From assembly GCA_002070945.1 (NCBI GenBank), contig MWEG01000117.1:124001-188000 (forward strand): a stretch of 64,000 nucleotides of DNA, written 5' to 3'. The stretch comes from Lentisphaerae bacterium ADurb.Bin082 (lineage in GTDB: Bacteria > Verrucomicrobiota > Lentisphaeria > Oligosphaerales > Oligosphaeraceae). The position numbers and the translations under genes were made by a program. A model generated the notes under the pieces. The model was not told the origin of the DNA. It saw nothing but the letters and a program-made list of their open reading frames with translations, and did not search any database. Below, piece after piece: positions 8,599 to 17,500 of the stretch (positions within the stretch are counted from its first letter, which is position 1; every line of letters begins with the position of its first letter).

Positions 8599-9210
8599 TC
8601 AGGCAGCCGGTGGTTGACGGCGGCCGGAGAACACGCACTCAAGGCCGTCTAACGCGGCAAAGAGCAGCGGCACTGAAACGAAAGCCAGCAACATGCCGCC
8701 GCAAAGCTGGGAGGGAACTAGGTTGAGACGCGCCCGCATAGGCATGTTGTAGGAAAAGAAAATGATTTTTCCGGCGGCGTAGACCAGGCTGGCGGCAGCT
8801 CCTTGCAGCAGGCAGTGACGAGTGAACGACGTCTTAGGCACGATACGAGCCAGAAACCGAGCCGCGAGTGCGATGACGAGCAGCAGGGTCGAGGTGCCTC
8901 CCAGAGCCTGGAAGGTGATGGCGTCATAGCAGACGCCGATGACTATGGCCGCCAAGCAGGCCGTCAGCCTGGAGCGCCGCGTCGCCAGGTAGGCGGTGGT
9001 CCAGGCCAGGGGATGGAACGGCAGCTCTGGAACCGCCTGGGGCAGGGCGGCCTGAAAGGCTGGCGCCGCTATCGTCAATAGCGCCGTCATTATCACTAAA
9101 GTGAGGTGACGCCACAGGCCGTCGCGCGAAAACAGGTAGGAGCGGATCAGCTCCGGGTTGGCGCGGACCTCAATTTCCAGCAAGGGGCGATGGGAAACCG
9201 ATATGCGCAT
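8599..9210 (-). CDS. mreD: Rod shape-determining protein MreD-like
   Basis: 203 residues, several hydrophobic segments (LTLVIMTALLTIAAPAF, LTACLAAIVIGVCYDAI, STLLLVIALAARFLARI, and a C-terminal LAFVSVPLLFAALDGL). The AIVIGVCYDAITFQALG region resembles the MreD G-x-x-x-D pattern. The identification depends strongly on position directly before mrdA. MreD is an inner-membrane partner of MreC/PBP2 in the elongasome. ATG 9210 (MRISVSHR) is chosen; an ATG at 9255 would overlap the preceding rfbH gene by 32 bp. The rfbH-mreD coupling puts an envelope-sugar operon directly before wall-elongation genes. Confidence 0.72.
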   Translation of the reverse strand: MRISVSHRPLLEIEVRANPELIRSYLFSRDGLWRHLTLVIMTALLTIAAPAFQAALPQAVPELPFHPLAWTTAYLATRRSRLTACLAAIVIGVCYDAITFQALGGTSTLLLVIALAARFLARIVPKTSFTRHCLLQGAAASLVYAAGKIIFFSYNMPMRARLNLVPSQLCGGMLLAFVSVPLLFAALDGLECVFSGRRQPPAA

Positions 9211-9223
9211 GATAGGGTGGTCG

Positions 9224-10552
9224 TTAACGGGAAGCGATGAAGTCGCTGATGACATCGGTCATGTAGTCGATTTTGGCTTCTGACATGCCTGGGTAGAGTC
9301 CGATCCAGAACGCCTGCTGCATGATGGCGTCAGTCTGCGGCAGCGGCGTTGCCAGCCGGTAGTCGCGTCCAGCGACCAGGCTGTCAAAGCAGGGGTGGCG
9401 AGTCAGGTTGCCGGCGAACAGGTTGCGCGTCTGGATGCCGTGCGCCTCTAAGTGTTCGGTCAGATCATTGCGGGAAAAGGGCGCGCTTTCGTGAACTTGG
9501 ATGAGAAAGCCGAACCAGGATGGATCGCTTTGGCGGTGCCAGGCCGGAAGACGGAGAAAGGAGGTTTCCGCCAGGCGTTCGTATAGGCGCTGGAAGTTGC
9601 GCCGTCGGCATTCCCCGAAATGCGGCAGCTTGGCCAGCTGGGCGCAGCCGATGGCGGCTTGCAAGTCAGTGGGCTTGAGGTTGTAGCCGAAATGGCTGTA
9701 GACGTATTTATGGTCATAGCCGAACGGCAGCGTCCCGAATTGGCCGCTGAACCGGCAGCCACAGGTGTTGTCGGCGCCGGATTGACACCAGCAGTCGCGG
9801 CCCCAATCTCGCAGCGAAAGGGCGATTTTGTGCAGAAGCGGGTCATCCGTGTAGACGGCGCCGCCTTCGCCCATAGTGATATGGTGGGGCGGATAGAAGC
9901 TGGATGTGCCCAGGTCGCCCCAAGTCCCAGTGGGTCGGCCGGCAAACCGGGAGCCGAGCGCGTCGCAATTGTCCTCGACCAGCCATAAGCCGTGACGTTG
10001 GCAGAAGTCGGTGACGGCCTCAAGGTCAAAGGGATTCCCGAGCGTGTGCGCCAGCATCACGGCCTTGGTCCGCGGCGACCAGGCTGCTTCCAGCAGCGTT
10101 GGGTCGATGTTCGCCGTCGTCGCCTCGATGTCAACGAATACAGGCACGGCGCCGTATTGGATGATGGGCGCGACTGTGGTGGGAAAGCCAGCCGCGACCG
10201 TGATCACTTCATCGCCGCGTTCAATCCGGCGCTCTTTCAGGAGCGGCGAGGTCAAGGCCATGAAGGCCAGCAGATTGGCGGAGGAGCCGGAGTTGACGGA
10301 CAGGACAAAGCGCGTTCCCAGCCATTCGCCGAGGTCGCGTTCGAACTGGCGCGCATAGCGTCCGTGCGTGAGCCAGAACTCCAGCGCCGCGTCAGTGAGA
10401 AGCGCCATGTCCTCGTCATCATACATGCGGCCAGCGTAGTTGATGTAGCTGCTGCCCGGCACAAACGGCTCTTCCTGCTCTGGTTGGTGAACCAGGCGGT
10501 AGTACTCACGGACTTTGGCGATGATTTCCGCCCGCAATGTTTCCTCTGACAT
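9224..10552 (-). CDS. rfbH: CDP-4-keto-6-deoxyglucose-3-dehydrase (E1), RfbH/DdhC
   Basis: 442 residues, DegT/StrS aminotransferase fold. It removes the 3-hydroxyl of CDP-4-keto-6-deoxy-D-glucose with PMP and an iron-sulfur centre. Two hallmarks are visible: the usual PLP lysine is replaced by histidine in SFYPPHHITMGEGG (about residue 222), and a cysteine cluster CWCQSGADNTCGC matches the [2Fe-2S] ligands of E1. ATG 10552 has AAAGG seven bases upstream; the ATG at 10567 has its purine tract abutting and is less likely. It follows rfbG and rfbF on the same strand. The E3 reductase partner (RfbI/DdhD) is not seen here. Confidence 0.93.
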   Translation of the reverse strand: MSEETLRAEIIAKVREYYRLVHQPEQEEPFVPGSSYINYAGRMYDDEDMALLTDAALEFWLTHGRYARQFERDLGEWLGTRFVLSVNSGSSANLLAFMALTSPLLKERRIERGDEVITVAAGFPTTVAPIIQYGAVPVFVDIEATTANIDPTLLEAAWSPRTKAVMLAHTLGNPFDLEAVTDFCQRHGLWLVEDNCDALGSRFAGRPTGTWGDLGTSSFYPPHHITMGEGGAVYTDDPLLHKIALSLRDWGRDCWCQSGADNTCGCRFSGQFGTLPFGYDHKYVYSHFGYNLKPTDLQAAIGCAQLAKLPHFGECRRRNFQRLYERLAETSFLRLPAWHRQSDPSWFGFLIQVHESAPFSRNDLTEHLEAHGIQTRNLFAGNLTRHPCFDSLVAGRDYRLATPLPQTDAIMQQAFWIGLYPGMSEAKIDYMTDVISDFIASR

Positions 10553-10586
10553 GTCGTCGCCTTTCATCTCCTGGCGGCAGGTCTCA

Positions 10587-11687
10587 TCAGTCTTTTGTCC
10601 AAGCTAGGTGCAATTCGCTGGCATCGCTGATGTATTTGTCCAGGTCGGCAAAGGTGTTGATCTTGCCGTTGGCATAGAAGTCGCGATACCAGCAGGCCGT
10701 ATGGCGGAAGGTCTGGTCTGGGTTCCAGGCTGGGCGCCACTGCAATTCATGTTTCGCCTTGGCGCAGTCCAGGCGGAGGATGCCCGCTTCATGCGGCGCC
10801 TTGGTCGTTGTTGTCGTCGTTCTCAGCCGGATGTCTGGCCAATGTCGTGCCAGGTGTTCGGCGGCGGTTTGCACTGCGACCATGCCGTCGGCGTCCGGGC
10901 CGAAATTCCAGGCTGTTGCGCAGTCGGCTTGGCGTTCGTGCAATTTCTGTCCGAGGATGAGGTATCCGGCCAGGGGTTCCAGCACGTGCTGCCAGGGGCG
11001 GATGGCCTGCGGGTTGCGGATGACGGCGGGTTTGCCTGCGGTCGCGGCGCGCACCAAGTCTGGAATCAATCGGTCAGCGGCCCAGTCGCCGCCGCCGATG
11101 GCATTGCCGGCTCGGGCGCTGGCAAGCAGGACATGATGACTCTGGCCCAAGTCATTAGGATGAAAAAATGATCGTCGCCAAGCGCTGATGATCAATTCAG
11201 CGCAGCCTTTGGAAACGCTGTACGGGTCATAGCCGCCGACCGGGTCCTGCTCGTTGTAGGGTTCTTCCCGCTCGCTGTTCTCGTAGCATTTGTCCGAAGT
11301 GATGGCGACGATGGCGCGCAGGGACGGCGCCTCGCGGCATGCTTCCAGGACGTGAGCCGTGCCCATCACATTGGTGGCCAGCGTCTCAACCGGAATCTGG
11401 TACGAAAGTCGAACCAGCGGCTGGGCTGCGAGGTGGAACACGATCTCCGGGTCGAAAGCCCGGAAGATGCTGCGCAGAGCTGTCAAGTCGCGAATATCAA
11501 TGATTGTTGACTTTGACCCGGGCAGGGCCAGCAGGTCAAGATGGCACGGCTGGTCTGCTGGCGTTGGCAGACTGATGCCAAGAACGTCGGCCTGCAAGCG
11601 ATGCAGCCAGGCCAGCAGCCAGGAACCCTTGAACCCAGTGTGGCCGGTCACCAGGACGCGGCGATGACGGTAGATGTGATGGAACAT
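10587..11687 (-). CDS. rfbG: CDP-glucose 4,6-dehydratase
   Basis: 366 residues, extended short-chain dehydrogenase/reductase. It converts CDP-D-glucose to CDP-4-keto-6-deoxy-D-glucose. The N-terminal Rossmann motif VLVTGHTGFKGSWL is the form typical of RfbG, and the catalytic pattern is YDPYSVSKGCAELI (Tyr...Lys) with SDKCYEN upstream. It sits between rfbF and rfbH, giving a three-step pathway in order of use on the minus strand. The frame begins at ATG 11687 without a strong ribosome-binding site, 61 bp after rfbF, which suggests one transcript. Confidence 0.94.
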   Translation of the reverse strand: MFHHIYRHRRVLVTGHTGFKGSWLLAWLHRLQADVLGISLPTPADQPCHLDLLALPGSKSTIIDIRDLTALRSIFRAFDPEIVFHLAAQPLVRLSYQIPVETLATNVMGTAHVLEACREAPSLRAIVAITSDKCYENSEREEPYNEQDPVGGYDPYSVSKGCAELIISAWRRSFFHPNDLGQSHHVLLASARAGNAIGGGDWAADRLIPDLVRAATAGKPAVIRNPQAIRPWQHVLEPLAGYLILGQKLHERQADCATAWNFGPDADGMVAVQTAAEHLARHWPDIRLRTTTTTTKAPHEAGILRLDCAKAKHELQWRPAWNPDQTFRHTACWYRDFYANGKINTFADLDKYISDASELHLAWTKD

Positions 11688-11748
11688 GCTTGTTTACTAT
11701 GCGGTTGAAGAAGAAAATGCGGGTGGCGGGCAGCTATGGCCGTGCGCT

Positions 11749-12567
11749 TCACCAGTGCGTCGTCCACGGCGCATTGCCTTTGTTCCAGAGCTGATTCAGC
11801 ATTTGGTATTCGCGTGGATTGTCCATGCATTGCCAGAATGATTCATGGCGATACACTTTCATCTCGCGGTCGATGGCGGCTTGGCGCATAGGATATTGCT
11901 CGAAGAACTGGTCTGGGCGGCCCTCCAGGTAGCGGCTGATCACCTCGCGTTCAACCACCATGTAGCCGCCGTTGATGTAGCCTTCGATTCGGTCTGCCTT
12001 CTCGACAAAGGCCACCACGTCGTCGCCCTCCATTTCGAGGTTGCCGAAGCGGCCTTCGGGGTGAACGGCGGAAACCGTGATCAGTTTGCCAAAGCGGCGG
12101 TGCTGCGCATACAATTGGTTGATGTCAATGTCAGCGACGCCGTCGCCGTAGGTGAGGAAAAAGCACGTGTCCGTCGGCGCCAAGTGCGCACTGGCCTTGA
12201 GGATGCGGCCGCCGGTCATGGTGTCGATGCCTGTATGCGCCATAGTGATCTGCCAGCCGGCTTCCCGGCAGGCGGCGTGGTACGTGATTTTAGAGTCGTC
12301 CCCCAAGGTGATGGTGAAATCGGAGACGCGTGAGCGGAAATTGAGAAAATAGTCGATGAATGCCTCTTCCTTGTAGCCCAAGCAGAGGATGAACCGATTG
12401 ACGCCAAAGGCGGCATAGGTGTGCATGATGTGCCAGACAATGGGATATTCGCCAATGGGAACCATGGGCTTGGGCAGCAGCTCGGTGATGTCACGCAGGC
12501 GCGTGCCTTTGCCTCCGCAGAGAATCATGACTGGCGGCATCGGAGAAGTGGAAGCGGTATTATGCAT
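11749..12567 (-). CDS. rfbF: Glucose-1-phosphate cytidylyltransferase
   Basis: 272 residues, nucleotidyltransferase fold. It makes CDP-glucose from CTP and glucose 1-phosphate, the first step to CDP-3,6-dideoxyhexoses. The signature MILCGGKGTRLRDITELLPKPMVPIG near the N-terminus is characteristic (G-G-x-G-T-R-L and the K-P-M loop), followed by YGDGVADIDI. GAAGG lies eight bases before ATG 12567; an internal ATG at 12540 is possible. It begins 18 bp after the preceding MFS gene and leads the rfbF-rfbG-rfbH set. Confidence 0.94.
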   Translation of the reverse strand: MHNTASTSPMPPVMILCGGKGTRLRDITELLPKPMVPIGEYPIVWHIMHTYAAFGVNRFILCLGYKEEAFIDYFLNFRSRVSDFTITLGDDSKITYHAACREAGWQITMAHTGIDTMTGGRILKASAHLAPTDTCFFLTYGDGVADIDINQLYAQHRRFGKLITVSAVHPEGRFGNLEMEGDDVVAFVEKADRIEGYINGGYMVVEREVISRYLEGRPDQFFEQYPMRQAAIDREMKVYRHESFWQCMDNPREYQMLNQLWNKGNAPWTTHW

Positions 12568-12585
12568 CGCGTTTGCCTTCGATGG

Positions 12586-13893
12586 TTAGAAAAAGTCGTG
12601 CCAGGTGATCCGCGCCCGCCGTTTGTCGGTAGGCAGTGGAATGAGCCTCTTGACTACCCAGAAACCCGGTATCAAGATAATGGCTACCAGCGCAAAGTAA
12701 AGCCGGTAGCGGCAAATGTCCGGCCGCAGGTCGGTTAATTTGGCCGCCAGTTGCAGTAGACCGCCCGAGACGACTAGGCCAATCAGACCGCCAATCCCGC
12801 CAGAACAGACGTAAATCAGAATTGAGGCGTTGACCTGCTGCTTAACAGGAGTGCTCTGCAAGAAGTAGTGGGTGGCAGAGTTGCTTTGCGCGACATGAGC
12901 GCCGCCAAGGATGAAAAACAACGGCGCCAGAAATATGGTCGAGGCGGAGTCCGGGCTGATGACCCAAATCACCGCCATTAATATAAAGGCTAAATATGCT
13001 CCCATCAATACCTTGCGAGGACCAAGGACTTGGGCGATGCGGGCGGCGAACTTTGACAAAGAAATGGAGCCGGCCAGCTGTGCCAGTGAAAAGAGCAATG
13101 CGTCGCGGTCGGAAATGCCATAGCCACGCTTGATTGTGAGCATGGACACCGGAATGGTCAGGATGACAGCCAGGTTGATGACTAGGCTGGAGTAAATCTG
13201 ACGCATCAAAGTCTGATTGTGGATGGCTTGCCGCCAACTGGGCAACAAAGGCTGGCGCGCTGAATCACGCAACGAGGAGCTTTCATCAATGCACTTCAGC
13301 AGGAATGCGGACGTATAGCCAAACAGAGACCCGACGACAATGACGCCAGTGAGGACGGAAAGCTTCTCGCTGTAGCGGAGAACAAAGCAAATGCCGATCA
13401 GGGCGATGAAGCTGGCGACATAGAATAACGCAGCGGTACTTGCCAGAATGGACGCCCGGTTGCTGTCCGTGGTGATGTTCCCGATAAGCGGCTGAATCAT
13501 GACGACGCCAGCAGCACGGCATCCGTAAAACAGAAAAGCGCCGCTCAAAAGCGTGGCAATGGCGCCAGAGGTGTTGCCATAGTAGTGCCAGATGGCAGAG
13601 CTGGCAACGATTAAGGCCGCAGTGTTGCGCAACGCCCAGAATACGGCCTGGCTGGACGCAGCACCGATCCGAGACGCCAAGAGCTTGCCAGTCGGCAACA
13701 GAATAAAGCTGAAGAACACCAGAGCCCCTAACGTGGAAACGACGTAGTCTGGGCAGTTGAGCTTGACAGCCAGGAGGATGATGATCGTTTCCCCCAGGCA
13801 CATGTACGACAGGCCGTTGAAAAAGTTGTACAGAGCGTAGAAACGCTGCGAACGACGCATGCGCGATTCGGATAAAGGACCATCGATGATCAT
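12586..13893 (-). CDS. MFS-type multi-spanning transporter
   Basis: 435 residues with about twelve hydrophobic segments in the pattern of a major facilitator (for example YMCLGETIIILLAVKL, LGALVFFSFILLPTGKLLA, LSGAFLFYGCRAAGVVMI, and a C-terminal half from SLVINLAVILTIPVSML onward). The linker around CIDESSSLRDSARQP separates two halves. The substrate cannot be read from the sequence. It precedes the CDP-dideoxyhexose genes by 18 bp and probably shares their transcript, but whether it moves a sugar product, an efflux substrate or something unrelated is open. No clear ribosome-binding site was seen before the ATG. Confidence 0.75.
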   Translation of the reverse strand: MIIDGPLSESRMRRSQRFYALYNFFNGLSYMCLGETIIILLAVKLNCPDYVVSTLGALVFFSFILLPTGKLLASRIGAASSQAVFWALRNTAALIVASSAIWHYYGNTSGAIATLLSGAFLFYGCRAAGVVMIQPLIGNITTDSNRASILASTAALFYVASFIALIGICFVLRYSEKLSVLTGVIVVGSLFGYTSAFLLKCIDESSSLRDSARQPLLPSWRQAIHNQTLMRQIYSSLVINLAVILTIPVSMLTIKRGYGISDRDALLFSLAQLAGSISLSKFAARIAQVLGPRKVLMGAYLAFILMAVIWVISPDSASTIFLAPLFFILGGAHVAQSNSATHYFLQSTPVKQQVNASILIYVCSGGIGGLIGLVVSGGLLQLAAKLTDLRPDICRYRLYFALVAIILIPGFWVVKRLIPLPTDKRRARITWHDFF

Positions 13894-13913
13894 GGAAATG
13901 GACTTTGAGTGAA

Positions 13914-14064
13914 AGGGCTGAATGCTGAATGCTGAATGCTGAATGCTGAATGCTGAATGCTGAATATTGAATGCTGAATGCTGAATGCTGAATGCTGAAT
14001 GCTGAATGCTGAATGCTGAATGCTGAATGCTGAATGCTGAATGCTGAGGCGCATTTCATAATTC
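13914..14064 (+). repeat. Composite heptamer module M2, left arm and core
   Basis: About eighteen CTGAATG heptamers (one variant TTGAATA-type unit), then GAGGCGCATTT and CATAATTC. The right arm resumes at 14391 after an inserted element. Confidence 0.85.
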
Positions 14065-14390
14065 GGTAATGTGCGAAATCTTGTGACAGAAAGGGAGATT
14101 TGGCGTAGTGATTGTGCTGGTAGACGTCCCGGTAGTGCCCCTACAGGGCACCAGTTTTAGGGTATGCCTTCCCCCAGGCTAAAGCCTGGGGTTAAGCATG
14201 GTTAAGCGCCTACGGCGCAAACTGCATGCACAAATGCTTGTTAAGCAGCTCACTATGAATCAGCAACATGTAGTTGCTGAAGCGGTATTTGACAGTACGC
14301 ACAGGAGTCATGGCCAGCAGATGGGACCAATCTCACATACATCAGCCTAAAAATCTACAAGCATTCATCACAAAACTTCGCACATTAACC
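14065..14390. mobile_element. 326-bp element with terminal inverted repeats inside a heptamer array (MITE-like)
   Basis: The left end GGTAATGTGCGAAATCTTGT and the right end ACAAAACTTCGCACATTAAC are imperfect inverted repeats of about 22-23 bp (20 of 23 positions agree with one gap). Both outer flanks read ATAATTC, the heptamer of the host array, so a target duplication cannot be told apart from the array itself. No ORF inside; it carries the 90-bp shared element with a CCCCAGGCTAAAGCCTGGGG hairpin. Confidence 0.6.
14132..14220 (+). repeat. 90-bp interspersed element, copy 1
   Basis: GTAGTGCCCCTACAGGGCAC palindrome, CAGTTTTAGGG, the hairpin CCCCAGGCTAAAGCCTGGGG, then TTAAGCATGGTTAAGCGCCT and ACGGCGCAA. 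Copy 2 is at 55757-55846 with few changes. Confidence 0.8.
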
Positions 14391-14446
14391 ATAATTCATA
14401 ATTCATAATTCATAATTCATAATTCATAATTCGTTAGGGGCGAGCC
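14391..14446 (+). repeat. Composite heptamer module M2, right arm
   Basis: Six or so ATAATTC heptamers followed by GTTAGGGGCGAG, the standard right end of the module. Confidence 0.8.
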
Positions 14447-14525
14447 GTAGCTGCTTGGAAGCTGTTGTTTTACCTCTGTTCAGTGCCCGGGCTTTAGCCC
14501 GGGGCAAGTCAACTACCGCTATCCA

Positions 14526-17500
14526 CTACTCCACTCGGACATTATCAAACAAAACAGTAGCGGCTTTTCGGCCGATGGTCTCGATGCGGAATCCAATCAA
14601 GTCGCCAGAGCCGAATGTGACAGGTTTCGAAAAGGTCAGGGTCAGATTCCGCTGCCAGACGCCGACGTCGCTGACTTTGACGGACTCGGACAAGGACACG
14701 CCGCCGTCCTTGCTGTCTTCGTTGCGCCTGAGGGCGTGAAGGCGCAGGGACGTGTCTTCCTGAATCAGCACATCAACGGTGATTTTGGACACCGCAGCGC
14801 TGGTCTTGCCGAATGGACGGACGAGGTCGGAATCCGCTAACTTCCCCGCACGGAACTGGATGGCGAGCAGCTGGTTGACGCCAGCCTTGACCTTATGCAG
14901 GAGGTGGCGCGGGTGCGGAGTCCGCTTGCCACTTTCAGCGGAAAGCAGCCGCCATGGGTATTCGGCATCCGAGCGTTCCAGTCCGTCGCCCTCTGCGGCT
15001 GGCGTGGCCGGGGTACGGCAGTAATACGGCGCATGCACGGTTTCGCCGCGGTTGCCAGCGCCGTCCCGGCCGCGGACATGCACGAACCAAAGCCCCTCGG
15101 CGTCCGCCGCACTGAGCCAGATGTCGCTTTGGGCCTGGCTGGGCGGCGTCATGTCGCTGGTCGGGACATCGTCCGGCTGGCGGCTGAATTTGGCTTCGTA
15201 GGCAGCGATGCCAGTAGCGTCGGCGCTGGAGAAGGAGAAGAAGGGCAGCGGGCCGTAGACGCTGACTAGGGAGAAGTCATCCAGGCGGAGCTTGCAGACG
15301 GCTTTCTTAGGCACAGGCGCCAACAGGCCGAAAGCCAGGCTGCGGAAGATGGGCTTTTCCTTGGATTCGCTTTTGACCTTGGCCAGCAACGGCGCTAACT
15401 CCAGCATGGCCCAATGCCATTGGTCGTCCGCCTGCACGTCTGCAATGGTGCCGATGGTGTTTTCGTGTTCCGGGCCAGTCATAGTGATGGAGTACCAGCT
15501 TTGGTCGACGCTGGCGAGCAGGTTGACCTGGCTGCCCTTGGTGAGACGGTAGCGGAAGCGCAGGAACGGCGTCGCCTCCGGATCGAGCTGATAGGACCCC
15601 GCAGCCGAAACCAGGAAGCGACGGTGGCGCTCGGCGTCAAAGGTGATTTCCAGACATTCACTGCCAGTGATATCGTCTTTGAGGACGCGAGTGGCGCCGG
15701 CATTGGGATTGGCAGTCCAAGGGCGGCCAGAAGCAAACGTCTCATGACGGCGGAGGACGTTGTTGCCGCCGATAATCAGTGGCGGCCCGGGGGGCGTGGT
15801 GTCCAGGCTGTAGTCGATCTTCCAGCGCCAGACTGTGTCAGGGATGGCGGTGCCAGCTGCGGTCTTCAGGCCAGACAAGGTGGCGGTGAAAGGCTGTTGG
15901 TCAGCGACCTTGCCGCGCAGCAGGCTCCAGTCAGCCAGCAAATCCCAGGTGAAGGTGGCGGTGGCGTGGTTCCAGTCGCTGACGTGGCGTTGCAGCGGAT
16001 AGTCCTTGCCGTTGATGTCGAGGCGGGCGGAATCAAAGTTGACCCAGCCGTCAGAATTCTGGAAGGTGACGGCGATTTTTTCCGGTATGGCTGCGATTGG
16101 CGTCTCAGCCACAGGCGGTTGCTGTTTCACAGGCTGGGGCCGTCGGTTGTCGACCTGGAAGGGGAAATGGCTGGTTGGCCCCCAGTTGCCGGCTAAGTCG
16201 CAGGCGCGGACGTGGAGGACTTGCAGTCCGTCTGGCAGCGTTTTCACTTCCAGGGCAGCGTCCGTTGTCATCACTTTTTTGGGCGGCGCCGTGTCTGGCT
16301 GGTCGTCCCACTTGTAGCTGTAGCCCTTCACGCCGCCGGCGTCAACCGCATACCAAGTCACTCGGAACGGCTTGTCTACAGTTGCGACCAGTGGCGCCAG
16401 AGCGACATTGCTGACTTCATAATTGCAGCCGGGGGCAGCTCCGCTGTAGAGCCAGTTGCCGATGGAGACCGAGGTGATCTTGGCGTCTTTGATGTCCCAG
16501 TTCAAAGTGTTCGCCTGCCGGAAGCGCTCAGCTATGTTGACCGTAGCCCGGCGCCAAGTGCCGTCAGCGACGATGCCGTCTACATCGCCCAGGCCGAGAT
16601 TTTCCTTGTGTTCCTTGTCAGTCAGCCCGAGCGTGAAATGGCGGCCGACTGCGGCAAAGCTGAGATCGACGTATGTTTTTGGCGGGATATTGTAGTCAAA
16701 GGTGAGGACTGGGAAACTTCCGATAGGAAAGGTGGGCAGGTTGAAGTTGAGTCCGGAGCTGGCGCCGCAGATGCGGTTGTAGACGCGGGCGGCTGGCGCG
16801 CCGTCTTTCCGTCGATACAATTCTAGTTCAGCGCCGCTTTTGGCGGCTAATTCGCATTCTTGTTCCCAGGCGCGCAGTCCTCTGAGGCTGTGGCGTGAGG
16901 GTTCGAGGATGACTGGGCCGGGCGGGGTGCGGTCGAGTTCCGGCTTGGGCTGGCAGTTCCATTTCAGTTCTGCGGCCTTGGCAGCTTGGCCTTCGAGGTT
17001 GTTTTTCCAGGCGAAAGTCATGGCCAGCTGCCCCTGTCCGCGTTTGTGCAGGTCTGAGGCCAGGGGTTGGATTACGAGAGTGCGGCCGTCGTCTTCGATA
17101 GCCGTAGTGCCATGATTGACTGGGATGTCAATGCCAGCGACGGTGAACTTGGCGGTGCTGGGCAAGGGCCGGAGCTGATCGTGTTCCGGAAAGGTGACTT
17201 TGATTGGATTGAAGCCCCAGGCCTCGTTCGGGCCGGGAGTGATGGTCGGCGTCGCCAGCGGCGCACACAGGATGATTGGCACAGCTGGATGGCGTTGCCA
17301 GGCGTTGCCGGAAGACGTCTCCAGGTGCAGGAAGGTCGGGCCGGGCTTGTCGCTGGTCAGCGAGAAAGATGCGCCCTGGGCGGCGGTCGCACTGGCTGGC
17401 GCTTTGCTGCGTGCATTTCGGCTCAGCCAGGCGCGGACTTGGGCAGGTGCCTGGCCGCCGTCCGCCGCCGTAAAGGCGCCTTCCACCTGCAAGGGGCCAA

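Larger units (their letters stand above)
13894..14525. other. Gene-free repeat island
   Basis: 632 bp between the MFS start and the 3' end of the giant secreted protein gene. It holds a heptamer module split by a 326-bp inverted-repeat element, a short copy of a 90-bp shared element, and a CCGGGCTTTAGCCCGG hairpin at 14487-14502. No gene is supported. Confidence 0.8.

Noticed and set aside
13286-14059. Frame reading SIQHSAF repeatedly on the minus strand
   Set aside because: Translation of the CTGAATG heptamers; similar frames at 6684-6945 arise in the same way from M1.
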